NCBI RefSeq assembly: GCF_022179225.1
Contig: NZ_BPQL01000070.1
Span: 1-38,257, forward strand
DNA length: 38,257 nucleotides
From: Methylobacterium goesingense
GTDB taxonomy: Bacteria; Pseudomonadota; Alphaproteobacteria; Rhizobiales; Beijerinckiaceae
Reading direction: 5' to 3'
In this document: positions 23,872 through 31,642 of the stretch, one piece after another
Layout: each line of letters begins with the position of its first letter
How positions within the stretch are numbered: the first letter of the stretch is position 1
Notes under the pieces: model-generated
Told to the model about the DNA's origin: nothing
The model's database searches: none
What the model saw: only the letters and a program-made list of their open reading frames with translations
Translations under genes and position numbers: made by a program

Positions 23872-24300
23872 ATGTTCTCATCGAAGCTCGAAACCGCCGC
23901 GGTCGCTTGGCGCGAGGCCCGCATGAAGGCATGCGCGGCGCCCGTCGAAGGGTTCGTGAAGGACAAGAAGGGCGACAGCATCGCGGTGCCGAACCTGCAG
24001 GTCTGGACCGACCTCGGCGCCGCGGAGACCACCCTGAGCGAGGCGGTGGTGGCCCATTTGGCGAAGGAGGCCGAGTTCGCCCGGCTGGAAGCGCGCCCCA
24101 AGCTGTTCGTCATCCATGGCTGGATGCATCACGCCCCGCACGAGGAGGAGGCGTGCACCCTGGAGGAGGCAGTCCAAAGCGCCAAGGCGGCGAACGACTG
24201 GGGGTATTGGTTCCCGGAGAAGATCTGCACGGTCGCCGGCGAACTCGTGCTTGCCGAGGCAGAGCTCTACGAGCGCATCTGGGCTGAGGACGCGGCATGA
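23872..24300 (+). CDS. hypothetical protein
   Basis: A 142-residue cytoplasmic-type protein, mostly helical, with a His-containing motif (FVIHGWMHHAPHEEEACTLE) in the middle and Trp/Tyr residues near ANDWGYWFPEKI. It starts 11 bp after the previous gene, and its end overlaps the next ATG by 4 bp. No family recognised. Regular phage early-region spacing supports it as real. Confidence 0.6.
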   Translation: MFSSKLETAAVAWREARMKACAAPVEGFVKDKKGDSIAVPNLQVWTDLGAAETTLSEAVVAHLAKEAEFARLEARPKLFVIHGWMHHAPHEEEACTLEEAVQSAKAANDWGYWFPEKICTVAGELVLAEAELYERIWAEDAA

Positions 24301-24569
24301 CCGAGTGTGGGTTCTGGTGGGCCTCGGTCGAGAGACGCGAGCCGCAGGTCGTCGAGGTCTCGGAGAGCCACGGCATCAAGTTCGTGTTCGCGACCGGGAA
24401 CGACGTCGACCTCAGCGAGGCTGACGTGCGCCTGATCGAGCGGGTGCTCCCGGCCGGGCGCGCTGCGGCCGCCGTCGATAGGCTGGACGAGATCGCCGGC
24501 GAGTTGTGGCCATGGCGCGTGGTGGAGGAGATCTCCGCCATCCTGCTGATCGAGGAGAGTGGGGCATGA
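24297..24569 (+). CDS. small hypothetical protein
   Basis: A 90-residue protein starting MTECGFWWASVERREPQVVE, with an acidic helical end (WRVVEEISAILLIEESGA). Start and stop both overlap neighbours as ATGA, so it is translationally coupled on both sides. No family recognised. Confidence 0.58.
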   Translation: MTECGFWWASVERREPQVVEVSESHGIKFVFATGNDVDLSEADVRLIERVLPAGRAAAAVDRLDEIAGELWPWRVVEEISAILLIEESGA

Positions 24570-24976
24570 CGACCGATGCGGCCGCGCTGGCCAAGATCGA
24601 GGGATGGACGTCCATCTGTGGCGACAAGCCGGAGGTCCTCGTCCATGAGCTCGCTGAACTCGGGTTCGTGATCATGCGCCGGTCCGAGATCGATGCCCTG
24701 GCTGATGCCATGTGGCAGTGCCTCGACGACATGGGCGCACAAGGCCAGGGCGTGTGCCTCGCCTCGAAGGCCAAGGCCCGGGTCGCCTACGAGCCATTCC
24801 GGGTCGACGCCGATGGCGAGGAGGCGCCCGTCGACTACCCGCTTGAGGAGGCCGAGCGCACCCTGGAGTGGATACGGGATGGACTTCGGCACGAGCTCAT
24901 CCGGCCCGTGACGGTCCTGCCGTGGTCGGACGAGGCCGTCTCGCCGCTGATCAAGATCGATGGAGGCAAGGCATGA
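24566..24976 (+). CDS. hypothetical protein
   Basis: A 136-residue acidic protein. The first part reads VLVHELAELGFVIMRRSEID and the end PVTVLPWSDEAVSPLIKIDG. The start overlaps the previous stop as ATGA. The same frame is open upstream to 24506, but overlap coupling favours 24566. No recognised domain. It directly precedes the truncated terminase start. Confidence 0.6.
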   Translation: MTTDAAALAKIEGWTSICGDKPEVLVHELAELGFVIMRRSEIDALADAMWQCLDDMGAQGQGVCLASKAKARVAYEPFRVDADGEEAPVDYPLEEAERTLEWIRDGLRHELIRPVTVLPWSDEAVSPLIKIDGGKA

Positions 24977-25131
24977 CCAAGTCATCCGACGTCGCCGACT
25001 GGATCTCGGAGAACGTGGCGCTGTCCCCGCCGGGCGCCTCGGTGCGCCTGTCCGGCTACCAGCGCGCCATCGTCGAGGCCATAGCGGACCCGGCGGTGAA
25101 GGTGCGATTCCCGACGCCGGCGGAGATGTGA
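24973..25131 (+). pseudogene. N-terminal stub of a phage terminase large subunit (GpA type)
   Basis: Only 52 residues. The sequence from WISENVALSPPGASVRLSGY to QRAIVEAIADPAVKV matches the start of large-terminase proteins, where the next strand normally leads into the Walker-A-like motif. Here the frame ends with FPTPAEM and a stop. The ATPase and nuclease domains, usually 500 or more residues, are absent. It starts with an ATGA overlap to the preceding gene, as in an intact phage. Packaging cannot work, so the element is defective unless helped by another phage. The identification rests on the short YQRAIVEAIADPAV signature. Confidence 0.6.
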
Positions 25132-25230
25132 CGGGCAGGCCAGCGCACGGAGGCGGCCCACCTTATGCTGTGGGCGGCCCTGCAAGGGCGAGGACGTCTT
25201 GCTCTGCGAGCGGACGCCGGTTGCCTCGGC

Positions 25231-25584
25231 CTATGAGTGGAGGGTTCGGCCTTCGCCGAACACCTGCCATGCCGCATGCGCCTCGGCCTTCTCGCGGAAC
25301 ATGACCGGGACGCTCACGAGATCGATTTCCTCGCCGGGCTCCCTGCGCTTGTCGAGGATCGCCTGACCCTTCAGGACGGCCACGCCGTAGCCGCCGATGT
25401 TGTGCTTGGTCGGGTCCGGTTCGGGCCAGTAGCCGTACACGACGTCCCCGTTGGCCATGAGGATGTTCAGCGCGTCGGCCGGGATGGGCTCCTGGGCGAT
25501 CATGCCGATGTTCGCCTTGGCCGGCTCGATCATCTCGGCGAGGTACGAGATGAGCTCGGGGCTCTCAGGGGTATAGCGCTTCAT
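25231..25584 (-). CDS. hypothetical protein near the integrase
   Basis: A 117-residue product from the ATG at 25584, preceded by GGAGGA at about 8 nt. The open frame extends upstream to 25647 without an RBS, so I left that part out. The protein looks globular and soluble (GDVVYGYWPEPDPTKHNIGG and VSVPVMFREKAEAHAAWQVF). It has no membrane helix and no Cys. It lies 81 bp downstream of the integrase gene on the same strand and may be co-transcribed. No family recognised; an excision factor would be expected to be basic and smaller, so I do not call it one. Confidence 0.65.
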   Translation of the reverse strand: MKRYTPESPELISYLAEMIEPAKANIGMIAQEPIPADALNILMANGDVVYGYWPEPDPTKHNIGGYGVAVLKGQAILDKRREPGEEIDLVSVPVMFREKAEAHAAWQVFGEGRTLHS

Positions 25585-25665
25585 GATGGTGTCCTCCGGT
25601 GATGGGGACACCATGCAGGCCGACCCGTCGCCTTTGATTGAATCCAATCGATCAAATACGACGCA

Positions 25666-27186
25666 TCAGGCCGCTTTTGCCTCGCGTTCGGCGGCGGCCT
25701 TGGCCTTCTCCTCGGCTTCCTTCGCAGCCTTCAGCGCAGCCGTTTTGGCCTTGCCGGCGGCCTCGTTCTCGCGGCGCCGGCGCGTGATGTCCGCCCGGAG
25801 CGTCGACAGGTCCGGGAGCACCGTCGCCGCGACCTGCTCGTCGACCCAGGCGCACCACTGCTCCATCACGGGCGCCTTCTGGTCGAGGCGGTCGTCAGCC
25901 GTGTAGTGCCGCTCCAAGACGTCGTCGCTCCTGATGCCCTCGTTGTGATCGAGCACGAGTTTCACCGTGTCGCGGGACACCCGGAACTCGTGCTGCAGGG
26001 TCGTTGACAGGCAACGCCGCAGGTCGTGCGGGGACGCCTTGATCCCCAGGTCGATGAGCCTGTGGTTGATGGCGGCGTCGGACATGTGGCCGAACGCATC
26101 GCCGCCCGCCTTCTTCGGGCGGATCTGGGGGAACAGGTACGGCGAGCCGCCGGTCCGGCGTAGCTGCTCCTGGATGCGGGCCCACAGCGCCGGCGGAAGC
26201 GGAACGACGTGCCGGTGCTTGTCCTGGCGCTTCGCCGCGGTCTTGCGGTGGCTCGGGCCCATCGACCACACGCCCCAGCCCGGCATCTCGATCCAGTCGA
26301 CGAAATCGACGGTCAGGGCGCCGGCGACGGGACGACGGCGCTGGCCGGTCGCGATGAGGAGCTCCAGCGACATCGAGACCGAGCGGTCGAGGATGCCGGA
26401 TCGCGCGACCGCGACCGCGGTCCCGACCTCGGCCGGCGTCGCGATGTAGGTCCCCGGCTCCTTTCCGTTCGAGCGGACCTTGGCCTCGGTCGAGCGCTCG
26501 GGCGCCTTCAGGCCCGCCATCGTCGTCGTGACGCCGGAGAGGTGCTGCCGCCGGTCCTCGGCCATGTACCCCCAGAAGGGGCGCAGGACGCTGGCCAGGT
26601 GCTCGGCATGCCGCTCCCGACCGCTCGCGTGGATCTTGTCGACGATGACCGCGAGCTCCGACCGGGTGATGCCGCGGACCTGGCGATTGGCGAGGACCGC
26701 GAGCTCGGGTTGCCCGAGCATCACCCGGTAGTCGTTCCAGGTGTCGTGGCGGCGGATGCGCTTCACCTCCGCGAGGTACGATTCCCGCGCCTCCTCCCAG
26801 CGCCAGTTCAACAGGTGCGGGATCTCGGCCTCGAACGCCGCGACCAGGGCGGGGTCGCGCTGCGGCCGGGCATGCGCCATGCCGAGACCGACGTACTGGT
26901 CACGGAGCCACTCCTCACCGAGCTCGGCATGGGGCGAGTTAAGGGCCTTGCGCGCCGCCCCGGCGATGCTCCGGGCCTGCTCCAGATCGAGGATCCCCGG
27001 CACGCCGATCTTCAACCGCATCGTCCGGTCGCCCCTCTCGAACTTGAGGCCCCAGCTTGGGCCCCGCGGCTTGATGCGGAGGATGAGGCCGGGCGCCCCC
27101 TTGTCGATGACGTCGTAGGGGGTCACGCCCGCCTTCGCCTTCGCCACGTGCTTGTCGACGGATTGCTGGGTGAGGGTGACGGCCAC
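25666..27186 (-). CDS. int: tyrosine-recombinase integrase of the mobile element
   Basis: Site-specific recombinase of 506 residues that inserts and removes the element. The N-terminal DUF4102-like arm-binding part is short (about 20-90), the SAM-like core-binding domain covers about 130-230, and the catalytic domain about 250-430. The active-site set is visible: Arg283 region in ATGQRRRPVAGAL, Lys323 in RQDKHRHVVPL, His387 and Arg390 in SPHDLRRCLST, His414 in VLDHNEG, and nucleophile Tyr428 in VLERHY. The C-terminus has a long Lys/Ala/Glu helix (about 470-506). It reads away from the attachment site at 27353-27400, which begins about 170 bp upstream of its start. Confidence 0.95.
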   Translation of the reverse strand: MAVTLTQQSVDKHVAKAKAGVTPYDVIDKGAPGLILRIKPRGPSWGLKFERGDRTMRLKIGVPGILDLEQARSIAGAARKALNSPHAELGEEWLRDQYVGLGMAHARPQRDPALVAAFEAEIPHLLNWRWEEARESYLAEVKRIRRHDTWNDYRVMLGQPELAVLANRQVRGITRSELAVIVDKIHASGRERHAEHLASVLRPFWGYMAEDRRQHLSGVTTTMAGLKAPERSTEAKVRSNGKEPGTYIATPAEVGTAVAVARSGILDRSVSMSLELLIATGQRRRPVAGALTVDFVDWIEMPGWGVWSMGPSHRKTAAKRQDKHRHVVPLPPALWARIQEQLRRTGGSPYLFPQIRPKKAGGDAFGHMSDAAINHRLIDLGIKASPHDLRRCLSTTLQHEFRVSRDTVKLVLDHNEGIRSDDVLERHYTADDRLDQKAPVMEQWCAWVDEQVAATVLPDLSTLRADITRRRRENEAAGKAKTAALKAAKEAEEKAKAAAEREAKAA

Positions 27187-27352
27187 GGGCTACTCCGACG
27201 AACAGGGGCGGAACTGGGGCGGGGACTCTGGGGCGGGGTTCGGCCTGGTCGCAAGAGGGGAAACGGTGTCATGGTGAAGACCGGCAGCGCCATCAGGGGG
27301 TTATGGCGGGGTCGTCAGGGCCTGAAAACGGGGGCGGAGTGCCTAGACACTT

Positions 27353-27400
27353 GGAATCATAATCCTTGTGTCGGGGGTTCAAATCCCTCCCTCGCTACCA
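27353..27400 (+). other. attachment site: 3' fragment of a tRNA-Met(CAT) gene
   Basis: The sequence reads as the 3' part of a tRNA: loop ATCATAA with anticodon CAT (27356-27362), stem arm TCCTT, a 5-nt variable loop, T-arm GGGGG-TTCAAAT-CCCTC, acceptor arm CCTCGCT and ACCA ending at 27400. Upstream there is no D-arm and no AGCGAGG acceptor strand, and the left anticodon arm is TTGGA where AAGGA is needed. Identity to the tRNA therefore starts near 27353. The real tRNA terminator follows. This fits integrase crossover in the anticodon loop. The intact tRNA should be at the other end of the island, outside the window. Confidence 0.8.
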
Positions 27401-27422
27401 ACGATCACAAGCGCTCAGCTTG

Positions 27423-27453
27423 AAAGCCCTGGCCAGGACGCCGGGGCTTTTTC
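27423..27453 (+). terminator. rho-independent terminator of the original tRNA gene
   Basis: AAAGCCCTGG (27423-27432) pairs with CCGGGGCTTT (27441-27450) with one G-T pair and an 8-nt loop, followed by TTCGTTT. It lies 22 bp after the CCA end, exactly where a tRNA terminator should be. This shows the right side is the resident chromosomal end. Confidence 0.8.
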
Positions 27454-27588
27454 GTTTCTGGGGCGGCACCGTAAATGTACGACCGATGGCTTTCGTGCCC
27501 GGCTGTTCAGCGGCAACCCTTCGGGTTCTGCAAGCAGACGTCGAATCGGGCGGCCAACGAGAATTACAAAAATTCAGATTTGGGCTGC

Positions 27589-28509
27589 CTACTCGTATGC
27601 GCTCACCTCGGTGATGAATTTACGGCGTATGGCCCTCGAAAAATCGCTGTAGCCTTTTGCGGTGAGCAGGAACGCGTTCGGTCCGGCGACGACGTGCGTC
27701 TCGAACCATTGCTGCAGGCCGACGCGCTCCTGGGGCAGGGGTGTCGCCCGGAGGCCGTATCCCGGGGCCCTGTAGGCGCCGGCGCCCACGACGTCGTTCT
27801 CGCCCGGCACGAGGATCGGCAGGCCGTTGATGGTGGCGCCTGAGGCGAGAACGGCGGCCTGCTCGGTTGCGAGGTCGTCCGTGTCGGTGCAATTGTCGAT
27901 GCCGTCACCCGAGACGTCGACGACGATGCGTTCGGCGGGGACCGGCATCGCGGGGATCACGCTCTCGGCGATCGTGCGGAACATCTGGGCCACGCAGGTG
28001 AATTCGCCGGTCTGACGGGGGGTCGCGCGGACCTGCGCCGCTGCAGCGACCGCGTCGGCGCGGCTCGCGATCCGCCGCCATCCGACAGCCAGGCTGGCTC
28101 GATCGGCCCAGGTCACCATGGCGAAGAGCGTTCCGCCTGGGCGCGAGGTCATCGCCGCGACGACGCCCGGATCTTCCAGGGCTTCCGCGATTCCCTCCAT
28201 CTGCAGGCCGAAGCGCGCCGCATCGACCGATTGCGACACGTCCACGGAGACGATGAGCGCGACCGCGACGGGCGGTTCGGCCCCGACCGCCACGGGCGTA
28301 CCGCAGACGATCAGAAACGCCGCCCATCGCGCGCGCCAGTGCGAAGGTCGACGCAGCGGCCGAGCGCGTGCGGGACCCCGCGGACCCGACCGCCACCAGG
28401 GCCGCTCAGGGCATCGCGGGGATTGCTGCGCGGGCGAGTCGCCGATCCCGCCGTCGAGGACGAGGATTTCAAGGGTCGGAGCGGCCGGTTCGGCGAGACG
28501 TTGGGGCAT
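27589..28509 (-). CDS. DUF1194-type exported protein with von Willebrand A-like fold
   Basis: The 306-residue product has a long Arg/Pro N-terminus and a signal-like segment at about 60-78 (ARWAAFLIVCGTPVAVGAEP). A VWA-like domain follows with the metal-ion site DVSQSVD (Asp90, Ser92, Ser94) and a second acidic loop VDVSGDGIDNC. It matches the periplasmic DUF1194 family, whose function is unknown. It starts 20 bp after the ApbE-like gene and is the last member of the leftward operon. No ribosome binding site is seen at 28509, and the true start could be nearer the signal segment at a non-ATG codon. Confidence 0.8.
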   Translation of the reverse strand: MPQRLAEPAAPTLEILVLDGGIGDSPAQQSPRCPERPWWRSGPRGPARARPLRRPSHWRARWAAFLIVCGTPVAVGAEPPVAVALIVSVDVSQSVDAARFGLQMEGIAEALEDPGVVAAMTSRPGGTLFAMVTWADRASLAVGWRRIASRADAVAAAAQVRATPRQTGEFTCVAQMFRTIAESVIPAMPVPAERIVVDVSGDGIDNCTDTDDLATEQAAVLASGATINGLPILVPGENDVVGAGAYRAPGYGLRATPLPQERVGLQQWFETHVVAGPNAFLLTAKGYSDFSRAIRRKFITEVSAYE

Positions 28510-28529
28510 CGTTCGGTTGCCGTCGATCG

Positions 28530-29507
28530 TCAGGTCTTGTCGATGAAGCGCACCGTGCAGCCTGGGTACCGCGCGACAAGGGCGCGGCCGCGCTCCGGGC
28601 CGAGGACCATGCAGCTGGTGGACAGACCGTCCGCCAGAAGCCCAGTCGGGGCGGTGACAGTCACGGAAGCCAAGCCTTTCGGAGAACGCCCCGTCGCGGG
28701 GTCGAAGATGTGGTGGTCGACGCGGTCCGGCGAGAAGCTCATGCTGTAGTCTCCAGAGGTCGCGGCAAAGCCCGTGAACGGTTCGATCACGGCGGCGAGG
28801 GTATCCGGCGCACGCGGATCGGCGATGCCGAGGCACCAGGGCGTGCCGTCGGCGTGCGCTCCCGCGGCGCCGAACTCACCGGTATCCACGAAGGCCTCGG
28901 TGATCCCGCGTGCGTGCAGGGCCCCCATCACCCGGTCGGCGGCGTAGCCCTGGATCAGCGCATTCAGCGTCACCTCGGTGCCGGGCTCCAGAACGATGCG
29001 CTCGGGCAGAAGGGAGACCTTGCGCCAGCCGATTCGGGCGGCGGCCTGGCGTAGTGAGGCTTGGTCCGGACGCTCGCCCCGCGCGGCTGCCTCTGCCCAG
29101 ACCGGCCAGAGTGGCTGCACGGTGGGATCGAAGGCGCCGCCGGTGCGCGCGGCGAGATCGAGGGCGAAGCGCAGGAGCGTGATCAGGTGCGAGGGCGGCG
29201 CGTCGAGGTGTCCAACGCGGTTGAGGCGATTCAGAGCGCTGGTCGCCCTGAAGAGGCTCGCGGCGTCCTCGACGCCGCGGATCTCCGCAAATCCGTCGGA
29301 GAGGGCCGCGTCGAGGGCGGACGGTTCGGGTCCGGCCACCGTGAGGGCAACGGTGGTGCCGAAGGCGAGCCCCGTGCGGGTTCGCGTCGTGAGGCCCTGC
29401 GCGCCGGCCATCGCGCGGAACGCCGCCACGCCGCCGAGGGCGGCCGTGGCGAGACCGGCCCCCCCGACGAGGACGCGGCGCCGGGCCGGGCGCAGGATCG
29501 CCGTCAT
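28530..29507 (-). CDS. ApbE/NosX-type FMN transferase
   Basis: Enzyme that attaches FMN from FAD to Thr/Ser of exported electron-transfer proteins. The 325 residues begin with a twin-Arg-like export signal (PARRRVLVGGAGLATAALGG). Conserved ApbE parts are visible: GAFDPTVQPLWPVW, TLNALIQGYAADRVM, DTGEFGAAGAHADG and DHHIFDPATGRSP, the last containing the conserved HIFDPxTG nucleotide and metal region. Its ATG overlaps the stop of the NosR-like gene (ATGA), and that protein carries a flavinylation motif, so enzyme and substrate are encoded side by side. In the nitrous-oxide system the pair is NosX and NosR, but no other nos gene is present here. Confidence 0.87.
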   Translation of the reverse strand: MTAILRPARRRVLVGGAGLATAALGGVAAFRAMAGAQGLTTRTRTGLAFGTTVALTVAGPEPSALDAALSDGFAEIRGVEDAASLFRATSALNRLNRVGHLDAPPSHLITLLRFALDLAARTGGAFDPTVQPLWPVWAEAAARGERPDQASLRQAAARIGWRKVSLLPERIVLEPGTEVTLNALIQGYAADRVMGALHARGITEAFVDTGEFGAAGAHADGTPWCLGIADPRAPDTLAAVIEPFTGFAATSGDYSMSFSPDRVDHHIFDPATGRSPKGLASVTVTAPTGLLADGLSTSCMVLGPERGRALVARYPGCTVRFIDKT

Positions 29508-31642
29508 TCCGCCGGCACCGGCCGGGGCGCGATCCGCCGCCCGTGCTTGGCCGCCACCACTTGCGGCACGCATTGCTGCGGGTCTTGGATGATCGTCACG
29601 CAATCCATGCACTGAAAGCACTCTGGGTAGTCGATCCGGCCGGACGGCGCGATGGCGCCGTAGCGGCAGCGCACCTTGCAGAGCTGGCACGGGCTGCCGC
29701 ACTCCGCCCGGCGTGGAATCCAGTCGAGGACGCGCAAGCGCCCGAGGATCGCGAGCCCGGCGCCGAGCGGGCAGAGGTAGCGGCAGAAACCCTTGTAGAC
29801 GAACAGGTTGAGCACCAGGAGGCCGACCGCGTAGGCCACGAAGGGCCATCCCCGCACGAAGTAGAGGGTGATGGCGGTCTTGAACGGCTCAGCCTCGGAG
29901 AACGTATCGGCCAGGGGCGAGCCGGTGGCGGCGGCGACGAGGATGCCGGCGAGGAGCCCGTACTTTCCCTGTCGCAACCAGAAATCGAGCCGGGGCGGCA
30001 CCGTGATCGGCCGGATGCGCAGGGGCTTGGCGAGCCAGGCGGTGAATTCCTGCAGCGCGCCGAAGGGGCAGAGCCAGCCGCAGAACGTGCCCCGCCCCCA
30101 GACCACGAGGGTCGGGACGACGAAGGCCCAGAGCAGGAGCGAGGGCGGATCGTACAGGAGGAACGCCAGATCGTGGGTCACGGTGGCGGCGCGCACCAGG
30201 CCGACGAGGGTGACGATGGAGAGTTGCGCCTGGGCGTACCAGCCGATGAAGCCGAGGGTGAAGGCGAGGAAGCCGAGGCGGAAGATCGCGAAGCGGCGGC
30301 GATCGGCGACGAGCCCGCGCCGGAACGCGAGCACCGGCACGAGCCCGGCCAGCGCCAGGGCGATCACGCCGAGTTCGGGCCCGCGCGCCCGCCATGGATC
30401 GAGCCAGCTCGGACCCGCTTCCGCCGCCTCGCGGATGAACAACGTGGCGGGGAGTGTGTAGTCGGCGGAGAATTCGCGGACGATCTTCTCGGACAGTATC
30501 TGCCCGCGTTCGCGCACGAGCTTGACCCTCAGCGTCCAGGGTGCCGAGGGATCGAAGCCCGCGGCCCCGGTGATCCGCAGGATCGTCCAGGGCCCGTTGG
30601 GCAGATCCGGGGCGGCGCCGCGCCGCTCGATCGCCATGTCCCGCGCATTCACCGCGAGACCGCCCTGCGTCACGGCGAGGCGTTCGGGGATCGAGCCCAG
30701 CACGAAATCCTCGCCGAGGGGGTTCTCGGAGCCGTGGCTCACCACCATCACCGCGTGGTCGCCGGGGCCGAGTTCGCGCATGAGCGCGGCGAAGCGGTCC
30801 GGACCGAGGAGGCTGCGGCCGATCGCCGGCACATTGAGATAGGCGAAGGTGAGATCGGTGAGCGGTCGGTCGCCCGGACCGTCGTCGATGGGGTCCATGC
30901 CCGCATCCCGGAAGGCGGTCTCGGCCTGTCCGTGGGTCACGGTGAGGCGGCGCACCCAGCCCCGCGCGACGAGGTCGGCCACACTCAGGGATTCGTCGGC
31001 ATCCGGCCGGGCCTCGACCTTCAAGCCGACATTCGCAGCGCCGAACCCCAGCTTGGCGCGCGCGACCGCCAGGGACGCACCGAGGATCGACTCGTTGATC
31101 ACGCGCGTCGAGGCGGTGGCCATGGAGATCCCGTCCACGGTGGTCTCTGCCGAGGCTCCGCTTCCGCGCGCGTTCGGCCTGCCGACCCGGATCGACCGGC
31201 GGGCCGACAAGCCCACATATTGCTCGACGAAGGCGAAGAGCGGTTCCGAGCCCAGGCCCTCCAGGAAGACGGGCTCGTGGTGCGACACCACCTTCACATC
31301 GCGGAAGGTGCCGTCGGGGGCGAGCGCCACGAGGAGGTCGGGCGGCGTGCCGCCGAAGCCCGGGATGGGCGCGAGGTCGATGGATTCGAAGGCGTAGGCG
31401 AAAACCTCGTAGCGGCCGGCCTCCTGCTTCAGGATGGGCCAGACCGGCAGCGCCCCGTCGCGCTCGCCCACCACGAGCGGCGCCGGAAAGTACCGCTCGA
31501 TGCCCGCCCGATCGAGCTGGCCCGCCAAGGCGGGATGGCTCCCCCACAGGGCCGTGAGGAGAACGAAGAAAAGCGCGAGCCGACGCACCCATGCTCCGGC
31601 GAAGGTCGGCCGGATCCGTGGGCGCATCTGCGCGGCGGTCAT
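29504..31642 (-). CDS. NosR/NirI-like membrane flavo-iron-sulfur protein
   Basis: Predicted electron-transfer protein of 712 residues. A signal or anchor helix (about 20-40) is followed by a periplasmic FMN-binding domain with DGISMAT (Asp170-Thr176), the motif whose Thr is flavinylated by ApbE. Further on are about five or six transmembrane helices, then paired motifs FCGWLCPFGALQE and GFCRYLCPLG, and two ferredoxin-type cysteine sets (CGSPCQLCKVRC and CFQCMDC, plus a last Cys in QQC). The layout matches NosR, which passes electrons across the membrane to or from periplasmic partners. Its start overlaps the beta-propeller stop (ATGA). With an alcohol dehydrogenase next door, its partner may be cytochrome c-550 or the quinoprotein. 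Confidence 0.88.
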   Translation of the reverse strand: MTAAQMRPRIRPTFAGAWVRRLALFFVLLTALWGSHPALAGQLDRAGIERYFPAPLVVGERDGALPVWPILKQEAGRYEVFAYAFESIDLAPIPGFGGTPPDLLVALAPDGTFRDVKVVSHHEPVFLEGLGSEPLFAFVEQYVGLSARRSIRVGRPNARGSGASAETTVDGISMATASTRVINESILGASLAVARAKLGFGAANVGLKVEARPDADESLSVADLVARGWVRRLTVTHGQAETAFRDAGMDPIDDGPGDRPLTDLTFAYLNVPAIGRSLLGPDRFAALMRELGPGDHAVMVVSHGSENPLGEDFVLGSIPERLAVTQGGLAVNARDMAIERRGAAPDLPNGPWTILRITGAAGFDPSAPWTLRVKLVRERGQILSEKIVREFSADYTLPATLFIREAAEAGPSWLDPWRARGPELGVIALALAGLVPVLAFRRGLVADRRRFAIFRLGFLAFTLGFIGWYAQAQLSIVTLVGLVRAATVTHDLAFLLYDPPSLLLWAFVVPTLVVWGRGTFCGWLCPFGALQEFTAWLAKPLRIRPITVPPRLDFWLRQGKYGLLAGILVAAATGSPLADTFSEAEPFKTAITLYFVRGWPFVAYAVGLLVLNLFVYKGFCRYLCPLGAGLAILGRLRVLDWIPRRAECGSPCQLCKVRCRYGAIAPSGRIDYPECFQCMDCVTIIQDPQQCVPQVVAAKHGRRIAPRPVPAE

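Noticed and set aside
27324..27400. A complete tRNA gene
   Set aside because: No D-arm or 5' acceptor strand and two mismatches in the anticodon stem; only the 3' part is present.
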